A stretch of DNA of 64,000 nt from Nocardioides sp. JQ2195 (GCF_012272695.1 NZ_CP050902.1:2356001-2420000); one strand, 5' to 3'; numbered from the stretch's first letter, positions 26,280 through 34,632 are shown. Translations and numbers: made by a program. Notes: generated by a model from the sequence alone, not told the origin.

Positions 26280-27287
26280 ATGCAGTTGCCCGCACCGCGC
26301 GGCCCGCTCAGCCAGCAGGTGGCACATGTCCTTGCCGACCGAGCCATGGATGCGCCGGTCGTCACCGCACTCCCCCTCCAGGACGACGACCTCCTCGTCA
26401 ACGAGGACGTCCAGCTGGCCCTGTGGATGCTCTTCGAGCTGCACTACCGGGGCTTCGACGACGTCGACCCCGACCTCGAGTGGGATCCCCTGCTGATCCA
26501 CTCGCGCACGATGCTGGAGGCGTGCCTCGAGCAGACCCTGCGCCGCCTCACCGCCGACGACGTACGCCGCGCAGCGTCGAGCGCGGGCGACCTGCCCGAG
26601 CAGCTGAACCACCTGATCGACGAGCTGGACGGTGGCTCCCTGGCGTCGCACCTGCAGCGCCACGCCACCGAGGAGCAGTTCGCCGACTTCCTGCGCCAGC
26701 GCAGCGTCTACCAGCTCAAGGAGTCGGACCCGCAGAGCTTCGTGCTGCCCCGGCTCGACGGGCCGGCGAAGGCGGCGCTCGCCGAGCTGCAGTACGACGA
26801 GTACGGCGCCGGGCGACCCGAGCGGCTGCATGCCACCATGTTCGCCCGCGCCATGGAGGCGATCGGGCTGGACAGCGCCTACGGAGCCCACGTTGACGAG
26901 GCCAGCGCCATCACCCTGGCGGTCAACAACGTGATGTCGATGTTCGCACTGCGACGACGACTGCGCGGTGCCGCCCTCGGGCACCTGGCCGCCTTCGAGG
27001 CCACCAGCTCGGCCCCCTGCCGACGCATCGTCTCCGGCATCGAACGCCTCGGCCTGCCCGAGGTGACCGCCGCCTACTTCGACGAGCACGTCGAGGCTGA
27101 CGCGGTGCACGAGCAGCTCGCGATCCGCAACATCTGCGGCACCTTGGTCGAAGCCGAGCCCGAGCTCGCGGACGACGTGCTGTTCGGTGCGGCCAGCTGC
27201 CTGAGACTGGACGGGCTGGCCGGCGCGGCGCTGGTCGACATGTGGAGCCGGCCGGCTCCCCGACACCTGGTCGGGGTCCAGGCATGA
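26280..27287 (+). CDS. Iron-containing redox enzyme family protein, haem-oxygenase-like fold (335 aa)
   Basis: Looks like the Haem_oxygenas_2 / iron-containing redox enzyme family: an all-helical fold that can bind a di-iron centre. Candidate ligands are in LWMLFELHYRGFDDVD, LQYDEYGAGRPERLHATMFARAME and the late AAYFDEHVEADAVHEQ segment (each read in short pieces). Related proteins carry out oxidative cleavage or N-oxygenation. GGGAGG lies before ATG 26280. Its stop overlaps the start of a CDGSH iron-sulfur gene by four bases, so an electron-transfer partnership is likely. Stress-type promoter upstream. Confidence 0.8.
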   Translation: MQLPAPRGPLSQQVAHVLADRAMDAPVVTALPLQDDDLLVNEDVQLALWMLFELHYRGFDDVDPDLEWDPLLIHSRTMLEACLEQTLRRLTADDVRRAASSAGDLPEQLNHLIDELDGGSLASHLQRHATEEQFADFLRQRSVYQLKESDPQSFVLPRLDGPAKAALAELQYDEYGAGRPERLHATMFARAMEAIGLDSAYGAHVDEASAITLAVNNVMSMFALRRRLRGAALGHLAAFEATSSAPCRRIVSGIERLGLPEVTAAYFDEHVEADAVHEQLAIRNICGTLVEAEPELADDVLFGAASCLRLDGLAGAALVDMWSRPAPRHLVGVQA

Positions 27288-27649
27288 CGGGCGCCGCGGC
27301 AGGCCCCGGGGCAGGCACAGGTGACCCCGGCGTTCAGGCCGGTCCGTCGTCCGCTCACGCCGGTCAGGCCGGTCGGACCAGTCAGACCAGTCAGACCGAT
27401 CCGGCAGGTCGGACCAGTCAGACCCGGCAGACCGGACCGGTCGGTCAGGAGGTGCGCACGCAGGACTGCCCGGGCGGACCGCTGCTCGTGCGCGGCGCGG
27501 CCTCGTGGGTCGGCCAGGACGGCGAGGAGCACCCGGTCACCCGACCCGTCGTGGCGGTGTGCCGCTGCGAGCGGTCGCAACGGCAGCCGTGGTGCGACGG
27601 CACGCACAAGTTCGTCACTCCCCGGGCCTCGGCACAGACGAGCAGCTGA
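27284..27649 (+). CDS. CDGSH-type iron-sulfur protein (121 aa)
   Basis: Small [2Fe-2S] protein. The C-terminal zf-CDGSH motif is complete: C93, C95, C104 and H108 in CRCERSQRQPWCDGTH. The first 60 residues are a low-complexity Gly/Thr/Gln/Ser tail made of repeated RTSQT units, encoded by a DNA repeat of GGTCGGACCAGTCAGACC type. ATG at 27284 overlaps the upstream stop (ATGA). It probably passes electrons to or from the haem-oxygenase-like partner. The repetitive tail is unusual for the family and may have grown by slippage. Confidence 0.85.
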   Translation: MTGAAAGPGAGTGDPGVQAGPSSAHAGQAGRTSQTSQTDPAGRTSQTRQTGPVGQEVRTQDCPGGPLLVRGAASWVGQDGEEHPVTRPVVAVCRCERSQRQPWCDGTHKFVTPRASAQTSS

Positions 27650-27777
27650 ATCAGCGGTGGCGGCCGACGAGGCCGTCCCTGCTCCGCCTGGGCCCACGTC
27701 ATGCGGGCCTCGACGCAGGCATGCGGCTCCACGCACGCACGCACGGGTCGCGGGGCCGGACGCACACACGGCCGCCG

Positions 27778-27873
27778 CCTCCGGCGCACGTGCTGCGTAC
27801 GGGCCCTCGACGCACGAGCGGCCCCACGCCTCCGGCGCACGTGCGGCGTACGGGGCTCTCGACGCACGAGCGG
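27778..27873. repeat. 51-bp-period direct repeat, two copies
   Basis: About 45 bases starting CCTCCGGCGCACGTGC at 27778 and again at 27829, with few changes. It lies in the 264-base gap between convergent genes, which also contains CGCACG runs and no gene. Confidence 0.75.
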
Positions 27874-27913
27874 GCGGCGGGCTGGCCGCAGCCGGACGGG
27901 CGACGGCTGCGGG

Positions 27914-28915
27914 TCAGGGATGCAGCGGCGGCATCCGGCTGCCCGCTCGCGCGGGCATTCCGCTGAGCACGGCCTCCAGGGCGTCGGCCGCGGTGTGCTG
28001 CGGCGACCACGCGAGGTCTCGCACCGCGCGGTCGGTCGCCATCAGCGGGAGCTGCATCACGGCGTCGAGCAGGTTGCCGGGAACCGGCAGGGCGCGGGCG
28101 CGCCACGCAGCCTGCAGTCCGGCGCTCGCCAACCGGGCAGGAACCTCCACGGTCCGTGCCCCGAACAGCTCCCCGAGCTCTTCACGAGCGATCACTCCGT
28201 CACCGGCGAGGTTGAACGCTCCACTGACGTCGGTGGTGGCCACGGCGGCCAGGGCCCGGCCCACGTCGCCGGCGTGGACCGCCTGCAACCGCAGGCCCGC
28301 CGGCACCGGCAGCACCGGGATCCGCCGCCGGTCGAGCAGGCTCGGCCGGGCCAACGCCCCGCCGAAGATGCGCCGCTGCTCACTGGCAGCGGAGCGCTGG
28401 AACACGAAGGCCGGGCGAACCCGGACCAGTCGCACCTCGGGATGGGCGAGGGCGAACGCGTCGAGAGCCCGCTCGACGTACGCCTTCTCGCGGCAGTACG
28501 CCGCCGGCGAGGCACCGTCGGTGTCCCAGGTTTCGTCGACCGGGTGGTCGTGGTCGACCGGGGAGTAGGCCGCAACCGACGAGACGCACACGACGGCCGG
28601 TACACCGGCCCGGGCCACGGCGGCGAGCAGACGGCGGGTGCCGACTGCGTTGGTCGCCCAGGTGACCTCGGGCCGGTGCGTGGGTTGGAACTTCCAGGCG
28701 AGGTGCACGACTGCGTCGGCTCCCTCGACCACGGGTGTGAGGTCGTCGGTCGCGACATCGGCCGCACGCCACTCCACGGACGTGTCGACGGTCTGTCCCA
28801 TGCCCTCGGGACGCCTCCGGGCAACACCGACCACGTCCTCTCCACCCCCGGCGGAGAGGACGCGGACGGTGGCGCTGCCGAGGTTTCCGGTGGCGCCGGT
28901 GACGACGACCTTCAC
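27914..28915 (-). CDS. NAD-dependent epimerase/dehydratase family protein (333 aa)
   Basis: Extended short-chain dehydrogenase with nucleotide-binding TGATGNLGSATV at residues 6-17, VCVSSVAAYSP (catalytic Ser region) and the YCREKAYVE active-site Tyr/Lys motif. It acts on a nucleotide sugar or similar substrate that cannot be named. GTG at 28915 has GAGGAG upstream, and a longer upstream frame lacks support. It follows the GPGG small membrane protein gene by 14 bases on the same strand, so both are probably transcribed from the stress-type promoter at 29125-29149. Confidence 0.85.
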   Translation of the reverse strand: MKVVVTGATGNLGSATVRVLSAGGGEDVVGVARRRPEGMGQTVDTSVEWRAADVATDDLTPVVEGADAVVHLAWKFQPTHRPEVTWATNAVGTRRLLAAVARAGVPAVVCVSSVAAYSPVDHDHPVDETWDTDGASPAAYCREKAYVERALDAFALAHPEVRLVRVRPAFVFQRSAASEQRRIFGGALARPSLLDRRRIPVLPVPAGLRLQAVHAGDVGRALAAVATTDVSGAFNLAGDGVIAREELGELFGARTVEVPARLASAGLQAAWRARALPVPGNLLDAVMQLPLMATDRAVRDLAWSPQHTAADALEAVLSGMPARAGSRMPPLHP

Positions 28916-28929
28916 TGCATCTCCTCGAC

Positions 28930-29073
28930 CTACGAGAAGATGCTGACGCCACCAGGGCCGACGAGCAGGCCGACGATGATCAGCACTGCTCCCCACAGGA
29001 CTTGTCCACGCACCAGCGCAACGATGCCGCTGATGACCAGGATGGCGGCGATGATCAGCAGGATGACTGTCAT
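28930..29073 (-). CDS. GPGG-motif small membrane protein (47 aa)
   Basis: Tiny protein with two hydrophobic helices (VILLIIAAILVISGIVALV and LWGAVLIIVGLLVG) and the terminal GPGG motif, starting MTVILL at ATG 29073. GGAGGG lies 6 bases upstream. Proteins of this shape are recognised in actinobacteria as GPGG-motif small membrane proteins; function is unknown. A SigB/SigF-type promoter sits 52 bases upstream, which suggests a role in envelope stress. It is the first gene of a probable two-gene unit with the epimerase. Confidence 0.8.
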   Translation of the reverse strand: MTVILLIIAAILVISGIVALVRGQVLWGAVLIIVGLLVGPGGVSIFS

Positions 29074-29124
29074 GTGATCCCTCCATGTCTGCGGCCGGAC
29101 CCAGTGTCCGCCGCGCGCCGCCCG

Positions 29125-29149
29125 GTACCCAACGGATCGAAGTTCATCC
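29125..29149 (-). promoter_or_regulatory. SigB/SigF-type promoter for the GPGG/epimerase unit
   Basis: Minus-strand GGAT, 15 bases, GGGTAC. It stands back to back with the promoter at 29155-29179; only five bases separate their -35 elements. Confidence 0.6.
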
Positions 29150-29154
29150 GTGCC

Positions 29155-29179
29155 GACTGCTCACGCGCCTTGCGGGTAC
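29155..29179 (+). promoter_or_regulatory. SigB/SigF-type promoter for the zinc dehydrogenase gene
   Basis: GACT, 15 bases, GGGTAC, 32 bases before ATG 29212, with AGGAGGAA between. Confidence 0.6.
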
Positions 29180-29211
29180 TGCGCGGGGACAACGATCTCG
29201 AGGAGGAATCC

Positions 29212-30390
29212 ATGAAGGCCGTCACGTGGCAGGGCAAGCGCGACATGCGGGTCGAGGAGGTCCCCGACCCGGGCATCATCGACCCCGACGACATCATCGT
29301 CGAGATCACCTCGACCGGGCTGTGTGGCTCCGACCTGCACCTCTATGAGGTGCTGACCGCGTTCATGACCCCGGGCGACGTCGTCGGGCACGAGCCCATG
29401 GGCACCGTCGTCGAGGTCGGCCCGGAGGTGCGCGAGCTGGCTGTCGGCGACCGTGTCGTCGTGCCGTTCAACATCAGCTGTGGCACGTGCTGGATGTGCC
29501 AGCACCACCTGCACTCGCAGTGCGAGACCACGCAGAACCGCGACCAGGGCACGGGTGCCAGCCTGTTCGGCTACAGCAAGCTCTACGGGCAGGTGCCCGG
29601 TGGGCAGGCCGAGTACCTCCGGGTGCCGTTCGGCAACCAGCTCCCGATCAAGGTCCCGCACGGCCCCTCCGATGATCGGTTCCTCTATCTCTCCGACGTC
29701 CTGCCCACGGCGTGGCAGGCCCTGCAGTACGCCGACCCGGCCCCCGAGAGCACCGTGCTGGTCCTGGGCGCCGGTCCCATCGGCGACATGGCCACCCGCT
29801 TCGCCCTCGACGCCGGCCACCGGGTGCTGACCGTCGACCGTGTCCCGGAACGCCTGGCCCGCGTCGGCGCGCGCGGCGCGGAGACGATCGACCTGAGCTC
29901 CGGGGATGTCGGCGAACAGGTGCGCGAGCTGACCGACGGACGCGGCGCCGACGCCGTGGTCGAGGCAGTGGGCATGGAGGCCCACGGCTCTCCCGTCGTA
30001 GAGGGGATGACCAAGGCGATCTCCCGGATGCCGAGTGCCGTGGCCGAGCCGATGATGCGCAAGGCCGGCATCGACCGGATGGCGGCGCTGAACACCGCCT
30101 TCGACGCCGTACGCCGCGGCGGAACGATCTCGATCGCTGGCGTCTACGGCGGCGCGGTGGACCCGATTCCGCTGCTGCAGCTCTTCGACAAGCAGGTCCA
30201 GTTGCGCATGGGCCAGGCCAACGTGCGCGCGTGGACCGAGGACCTGATGCCGTTCCTCGACGGGCCCGACGACCCGCTGGGGGTCGAGAGCTTCGCGACC
30301 CACCACCTCCCCTTGTCGGAGGCGCCCGAGGCCTACCGCACCTTCCAGGCCAAGGACGACGGCATGGTCAAGGTCGTCTTCAACCCGTGA
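29212..30390 (+). CDS. Zinc-dependent alcohol dehydrogenase family protein (392 aa)
   Basis: Medium-chain dehydrogenase with the catalytic zinc site C38 region (TGLCGSDLHLYE, GHEPMGTV) and the structural-zinc cysteines in SCGTCWMCQHHLHSQC. The nucleotide fold has VLVLGAGPIGDMATRFA. An insertion of about 40 residues after VVEAVGMEAHG is typical of the glutathione-independent formaldehyde-dehydrogenase-like subgroup. It may oxidise an aldehyde or alcohol made under stress. AGGAGGAA precedes ATG 29212. A lipoprotein gene follows 31 bases downstream, probably in the same transcript. Confidence 0.9.
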   Translation: MKAVTWQGKRDMRVEEVPDPGIIDPDDIIVEITSTGLCGSDLHLYEVLTAFMTPGDVVGHEPMGTVVEVGPEVRELAVGDRVVVPFNISCGTCWMCQHHLHSQCETTQNRDQGTGASLFGYSKLYGQVPGGQAEYLRVPFGNQLPIKVPHGPSDDRFLYLSDVLPTAWQALQYADPAPESTVLVLGAGPIGDMATRFALDAGHRVLTVDRVPERLARVGARGAETIDLSSGDVGEQVRELTDGRGADAVVEAVGMEAHGSPVVEGMTKAISRMPSAVAEPMMRKAGIDRMAALNTAFDAVRRGGTISIAGVYGGAVDPIPLLQLFDKQVQLRMGQANVRAWTEDLMPFLDGPDDPLGVESFATHHLPLSEAPEAYRTFQAKDDGMVKVVFNP

Positions 30391-30421
30391 CGGGATCCAC
30401 CGACCGAGAAGGGTGACGCCC

Positions 30422-30814
30422 GTGATGCGGATGCTGGTCCTCGGAGTGACGGCGCTGCTGCTGTGCTCCGGTTGCAGCAACGGCCAGGAGGACGACGTAC
30501 GAGATCGTGCTGCTGGCTTCGAGGCAGCCCTGGACCACGCCGACTGGTCCAGGGCCTGCCAGCACCTCGCCCCGCCGACCCGCGCCGAGCTCGCGGACTC
30601 CGGCGGGGGCTCGTGCGCCAAGGGACTCTCCGGCGAGGAGCTGGACCCACCGGGTCGGCTCGACACCGTGCAGGTCTTCGGCACCACGGCCCAGGTGAGC
30701 TTCGCCCACGACACCCTGTTCCTCAGCCGCTTCGGCGACGGGTGGCGCGTCGTCGCCGCCGGATGCACGCCCCGCAAGGACAAGCCCTACGACTGCTCGG
30801 TCCAGGGAGGTTGA
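30422..30814 (+). CDS. Small lipoprotein, unknown function (130 aa)
   Basis: Short signal peptide with a lipobox (LLCSGC) about 15-20 residues from the start, followed by an acidic mature region of about 110 residues. Three further cysteines (RACQHL, GSCAKG, AGCTPR) and one near the C-terminus suggest disulfides. GAGAAGG lies nine bases before GTG 30422; ATG 30425 and GTG 30413 are alternatives. It lies between the zinc dehydrogenase and a 27-codon membrane peptide gene. The globular part resembles the NTF2-like outer domains common in actinobacterial lipoproteins, but this is only a fold guess. Confidence 0.7.
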   Translation: MMRMLVLGVTALLLCSGCSNGQEDDVRDRAAGFEAALDHADWSRACQHLAPPTRAELADSGGGSCAKGLSGEELDPPGRLDTVQVFGTTAQVSFAHDTLFLSRFGDGWRVVAAGCTPRKDKPYDCSVQGG

Positions 30815-30816
30815 GG

Positions 30817-30900
30817 ATGCGCCTCATGTTCGTCGCCTACCTGTGCGTGATCATCGCCGGGTTGGCCATCACCCTGGTCACCGCCCTCCAACACCAGTAG
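30817..30900 (+). CDS. 27-residue single-span membrane microprotein
   Basis: ATG 30817 to TAG 30900 encodes MRLMFVAYLCVIIAGLAITL followed by a short polar end. It is almost entirely one membrane helix. GGGAGG lies 8 bases upstream in the end of the lipoprotein gene, and the next gene starts 20 bases later. Position, ribosome site and clean composition support a real gene, perhaps a partner of the DUF6766 protein; at this length conservation would have to be checked. Confidence 0.5.
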   Translation: MRLMFVAYLCVIIAGLAITLVTALQHQ

Positions 30901-30920
30901 CCCTCATCGGGAGGTTGCCC

Positions 30921-31595
30921 ATGCGTCGGTTCATCAAGGAGAACTCGCTCAGTCTCGTCTTCGGCCTGCTGTTCATCCTGGCCCTGGTCGGTCAGGCGCT
31001 GGCCGGCTGGCACCAGTTCAACGACCAGCAGCTGGGCGAGGGCTACCACCAGATCACTCTGGGTCGCTATCTCCTGTCGGCGGACTTCGCCGTGGACGTG
31101 ACGGAGAACTGGCAGAGCGAGTACCTCCAGTTCCTGCTCTACATCACGGCCACCGTGTGGTTCCTGCAGAAGGGCTCACCGGAGTCCAAGGAGCTCGGGA
31201 AGGCAGGGCTCGAGTCCGACGAGGACCAGATGGTGGGCCCACACGCCAAGGACGACTCACCGCGCTGGGCCCGTGTCGGCGGCGTGCGCACCGCGCTCTA
31301 CTCGTGGTCGTTGTCCTTGGTCATGGCGACCATCTTCCTGGCCTCGTGGCTGGTCCAGTCCGTTGCCGGGTGGGCGGCCTACAACGAGACTCGCGTGGGG
31401 CAGCTGCGTGACCCGATCTCGTGGCCTGCCTATCTGGCGAACGCCGACTTCTGGGCCCGGACGCTGCAGAACTGGCAGTCGGAGCTCCTGGCGGTGGGCT
31501 CGATGGCGGTCCTGGCCATCTACCTGCGCCAGCGGGGCTCACCGGAGAGCAAGCCCGTCGGGGCGCCGCACGGCGCCACCGGGTTGGAGGGCTGA
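30921..31595 (+). CDS. DUF6766-family membrane protein (224 aa)
   Basis: Integral membrane protein with about four hydrophobic segments arranged as two similar halves. Each half contains a W-x-x-F/Y-N motif (AGWHQFNDQQLGEG, AGWAAYNETRVGQL), an NWQSE(Y/L) segment and a closing L-QKGSPESK or L-RQRGSPESK. This internal duplication identifies the DUF6766 type found widely in actinobacteria and other soil bacteria, function unknown. GGGAGG precedes ATG 30921. It is the last gene of the dehydrogenase-lipoprotein-microprotein unit and is convergent with the DUF4235 gene. Confidence 0.8.
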   Translation: MRRFIKENSLSLVFGLLFILALVGQALAGWHQFNDQQLGEGYHQITLGRYLLSADFAVDVTENWQSEYLQFLLYITATVWFLQKGSPESKELGKAGLESDEDQMVGPHAKDDSPRWARVGGVRTALYSWSLSLVMATIFLASWLVQSVAGWAAYNETRVGQLRDPISWPAYLANADFWARTLQNWQSELLAVGSMAVLAIYLRQRGSPESKPVGAPHGATGLEG

Positions 31596-31614
31596 GCCGG
31601 CCCCCGGAGCCGGC
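31596..31614. terminator. GC hairpin between convergent genes
   Basis: GCCGGC, seven bases, GCCGGC immediately after the DUF6766 stop. No T-run follows. Confidence 0.35.
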
Positions 31615-31653
31615 GAGGCGGTCTCCCCCGTCGCGCCCGAGCGGGGCGGGCGC

Positions 31654-31950
31654 TCAGTTGCCCGGCCAGTCCCCGGTGACCCGCTGGAAGGCCCGGGCGC
31701 CGCCACGATCCACCAGGGCCCGGACGACGGCGTAGATGGCGCCCTGCACCACCGCGGCCATGAGGACCTCGCGCAGGCCGTACTCGCTCTCGAGGGCCTT
31801 CGGCGGATCCTGGTCCTCGCCGCGCGAGAGGCGGCCCCACACCCAGCGGAAGACCATGCTCGCGGTGAGCCCGGCCGCCATGGAGGCGACCAGGCCGACC
31901 GGACGGTAGAGGATCTTCGCGGACGTCGTGCCTGGTTCTTCCTTGCTCAT
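31654..31950 (-). CDS. DUF4235-family membrane protein (98 aa)
   Basis: Small actinobacterial membrane protein. The family layout is KILYRPVGLVASMAAGLTASMVFRWVWGRL, then an acidic loop, then the helix EVLMAAVVQGAIYAVVRALVDRGGARAFQRVTGDWPG; all three are present (read in short parts). GGGAGG lies before ATG 31950; an upstream in-frame ATG adds nine residues without support. A stress-type promoter lies 49 bases upstream. Function unknown; it often sits with other envelope-stress genes. Confidence 0.85.
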   Translation of the reverse strand: MSKEEPGTTSAKILYRPVGLVASMAAGLTASMVFRWVWGRLSRGEDQDPPKALESEYGLREVLMAAVVQGAIYAVVRALVDRGGARAFQRVTGDWPGN

Positions 31951-31998
31951 GACGGACCTCCCGTTGGTGTGTGTCACTCACATCTGTCGGCCCATGAG

Positions 31999-32023
31999 GT
32001 ACCCACCGGGCGGCTCCTCACCC
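31999..32023 (-). promoter_or_regulatory. SigB/SigF-type promoter for the DUF4235 gene
   Basis: Minus-strand GGGT, 15 bases, GGGTAC, 49 bases before ATG 31950. Confidence 0.6.
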
Positions 32024-32143
32024 GCTCCCGCACGCACTGTGCCGGGCCCGGGAGCCGTCGGAGGTGACCGCTCACTGGACGGGTCTGGAGTGGCGCTCGG
32101 CTTCTGCCTAGGCTCGTGGTTTCATCGATCGCCAGGAGAAGAG

Positions 32144-33430
32144 ATGACCTACCGTCCCGAGACCGTCGCCGTCCACGCCGGTCAGGAGGAAGCCGACCCG
32201 ACCACGAACAGCCGGGCGGTGCCGATCTACCAGACCACGTCCTACGTCTTCAACGACACCGAGCACGCGGCGAACCTCTTCAGCCTCGCCGAGCCGGGCA
32301 ACATCTACACCCGCATCATGAACCCCACGCAGGACGTCTTCGAGCAGCGGATGACCCAGCTCGAGGGCGGCGTCGCCTCGCTCGCCGTGGCCAGCGGCTC
32401 GACCGCCACGACGTACGCCGTGCTCAACCTGACCAACGCCGGCGACAACATCGTTGCGATGTCGACCCTGTACGGCGGCACCTACGCGCTGTTCGCGCAC
32501 ACCCTGCCGCAGTTCGGCATCGAGGTGCGCTTCGTCGACCCGGAGAAGCCGGAGGACCTCGCTGAGGTCGTCGACGACAAGACCCGCCTGGTCTTCGGCG
32601 AGACGGTCGGCAACCCCAAGATCAACGTCGTCGACATCCCGGCGTGGTCCGAGGCCGCGCACGCGCAGGGCCTCCCGTTGATCATCGACAACACCGCCCC
32701 GACGCCGTACCTGGTGCGCGCGATCGACCAGGGTGCCGACGTCGTGGTGCACGCCGCGACCAAGTTCATCGGTGGCCACGGCACCTCCATCGGCGGTGTC
32801 ATCGTCGACTCCGGCAAGTTCGACTGGGCGGGCAACTCCGACCGGTTCCCGGGCCTCACCAAGCCGGACCCGGCCTACCACGGCGTGGTGTGGACCGACG
32901 CGGCCGGCCCGGCGGCGTACATCATCCGGGCCCGCACCGTGCTGCTGCGCAACACCGGAGCGGCCACCACCCCGATGAACTCGTGGTTGTTCCTCCAGGG
33001 CCTCGAGACCCTGCACCTGCGGATGGAACGGCACAGCTCCAACGCGCTGGCCGTCGCCGAGTTCCTGCAGGGCCACGACGCCGTGTCGTGGGTCAGCTAC
33101 CCGGGCTTGGCGGACAGCGCCCACAAGGAGGTGCACGACCGCATCGGCACCGGGAAGGGCTACGGCGGCCTGCTGAGCTTCGGCCTGAAGTCCGGCCGGG
33201 AGGGCGGCAAGAAGTTCATCGAGTCGCTGGGCCTGTTCAGCCACCTGGCCAACATCGGTGACGCGAAGTCGCTGGCGATCCACAACGCCACCACGACGCA
33301 CAGCCAGCTGGAGCCCGAGGAGCTCGAGGCGGCCGGCGTCCCCGAGGACATGGTGCGCCTCTCGATCGGCATCGAGAACGTCGAGGACATCATCGCGGAC
33401 CTGGAGCAGGCGCTCCTGGCCAGCAAGTGA
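32144..33430 (+). CDS. metY: O-acetylhomoserine aminocarboxypropyltransferase (428 aa)
   Basis: PLP enzyme of the Cys/Met-metabolism family that makes homocysteine from O-acetylhomoserine and sulfide. Diagnostic parts are VHAGQEEADPTTNSRAVPIYQTTSY, YTRIMNPTQDVFEQR, and the PLP lysine in VVHAATKFIGGHGTSIGG (read in short parts). Length and the C-terminal VRLSIGIENVEDIIADLEQAL fit MetY rather than MetB/MetC. AGGAGAAGAG precedes ATG 32144. metX follows 45 bases later, giving the direct-sulfhydrylation route to methionine. I see no clear SAM riboswitch in the 150 bases upstream. Confidence 0.95.
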   Translation: MTYRPETVAVHAGQEEADPTTNSRAVPIYQTTSYVFNDTEHAANLFSLAEPGNIYTRIMNPTQDVFEQRMTQLEGGVASLAVASGSTATTYAVLNLTNAGDNIVAMSTLYGGTYALFAHTLPQFGIEVRFVDPEKPEDLAEVVDDKTRLVFGETVGNPKINVVDIPAWSEAAHAQGLPLIIDNTAPTPYLVRAIDQGADVVVHAATKFIGGHGTSIGGVIVDSGKFDWAGNSDRFPGLTKPDPAYHGVVWTDAAGPAAYIIRARTVLLRNTGAATTPMNSWLFLQGLETLHLRMERHSSNALAVAEFLQGHDAVSWVSYPGLADSAHKEVHDRIGTGKGYGGLLSFGLKSGREGGKKFIESLGLFSHLANIGDAKSLAIHNATTTHSQLEPEELEAAGVPEDMVRLSIGIENVEDIIADLEQALLASK

Positions 33431-33475
33431 GTCGAGCCCTGACGAGACCACGCTGATCCGAGCGGTGAACACCTG

Positions 33476-34588
33476 ATGGCGAGCGGCACGCTCGGCCACG
33501 TCGAGCAACAGCGGGTCGTCCTGGCCAGTCCGGACGACCCGCTGCGCCTGCGTGGCGGCGGTCGGCTCGACCACGTCGAGATCGCCTACGAGACCTACGG
33601 CGAGCTGTCGCCGGAGCGCGACAACGCGGTCTTCATCTGTCACGCCCTGACCGGCAACGCCCACGCCGCGGGGCTGCACGTGGGTGAGAAGAAGCGCGGT
33701 TGGTGGGACAACCTGATCGGGCCCGGCAAGCCGGTCGACACGAACCGCTTCTTCGTCATCTCCCCCAACCTGCTCGGTGGCTGCTCCGGCAGCACCGGCC
33801 CGTTGTCGAACGACCCGGCCACCGGGGCGCCGTACTGCCTCGACTTCCCGATCCTGCACATGACCGACCTGGTCGCTGCCCACCGGCGTCTCACCGCCCA
33901 CCTGGGCATCGAGAAGCTGTACGCCGCCGTCGGCGGGTCGCTCGGCGGGATGCAGGTGCTGCAGTGGGCGATCGATGACCCGGAGGCGATCGACCGGGCC
34001 GTCGTGGTGGCCGCGTCGTCGCGCCTGACGCCGGAGAACATCGCGTTCTCCACGATCGGGCGCGAGGCGATCATGTCCGATCCCGACTTCTGCAACGGCC
34101 GCTACATCGAGCAGGGCGTCTTCCCGTGGCGCGGGCAGAAGGTCGCCCGGATGATCGGGCACGTCACCTACGTCTCCGCCCAGTCGCTGGACGCCAAGTT
34201 CGGCCACCGGCGCACGTCCCGGGGCGATGACTGGACACTGCAACCCGACTACGAGGTGGAGCACTACCTCCAGCACCAGGGCAAGGTCTTCCTCGACCGC
34301 TTCGATGCGTTGTCCTACCTCTACCTCACTCGGTTGCTCGACTACTTCGACCCGTTCGGTGACCCTTGGACGGCCGACGCCCTGGGCACGACGCGCACCC
34401 GTTTCCAGGTGACCTCCTTCGACACCGACTGGCGCTTCGACACTGCGCAGTCGGTGCGGATGGCCACCGAGCTGGAGAAGCTCGGCGTGCAGGTCGACCG
34501 GGCAGAGCTGTCCTCCCCGTTCGGGCACGACTCGTTCCTGCTCCAGCCTCCGGGCTACCACGAGCGCATCGCCGCGTTCCTCGCCTGA
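33476..34588 (+). CDS. metX: Homoserine O-acetyltransferase (370 aa)
   Basis: Alpha/beta hydrolase that acetylates homoserine with acetyl-CoA, providing the substrate for MetY next door. The nucleophile elbow is GGSLGGMQ, the NLLGGCSGSTGP segment is the MetX signature, and the catalytic Asp and His lie near DTDWRF and FGHDSFLL. Length is normal. ATG 33476 has only weak ribosome-site sequence (GAGCGG), which fits co-transcription with metY. The neighbourhood and sequence favour acetyl rather than succinyl transfer, though the donor is not proven by sequence. Confidence 0.95.
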   Translation: MASGTLGHVEQQRVVLASPDDPLRLRGGGRLDHVEIAYETYGELSPERDNAVFICHALTGNAHAAGLHVGEKKRGWWDNLIGPGKPVDTNRFFVISPNLLGGCSGSTGPLSNDPATGAPYCLDFPILHMTDLVAAHRRLTAHLGIEKLYAAVGGSLGGMQVLQWAIDDPEAIDRAVVVAASSRLTPENIAFSTIGREAIMSDPDFCNGRYIEQGVFPWRGQKVARMIGHVTYVSAQSLDAKFGHRRTSRGDDWTLQPDYEVEHYLQHQGKVFLDRFDALSYLYLTRLLDYFDPFGDPWTADALGTTRTRFQVTSFDTDWRFDTAQSVRMATELEKLGVQVDRAELSSPFGHDSFLLQPPGYHERIAAFLA

Positions 34589-34616
34589 CGCGAGGACGGC
34601 CGGCGAGGGGGTTGAT

Positions 34617-34632
34617 CCCGGCCGCGGCCGGG
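34617..34632. terminator. 16-bp GC palindrome after metX
   Basis: CCCGGCCGCGGCCGGG, 28 bases after the metX stop and before the next gene. A possible terminator or transcript-stabilising hairpin; no T-run. Confidence 0.35.

Noticed and set aside
31990-32143. SAM riboswitch upstream of metY
   Set aside because: I could not find the conserved core or the paired arms of SAM-I, SAM-II or SAM-IV types; the region mostly holds the DUF4235 promoter.
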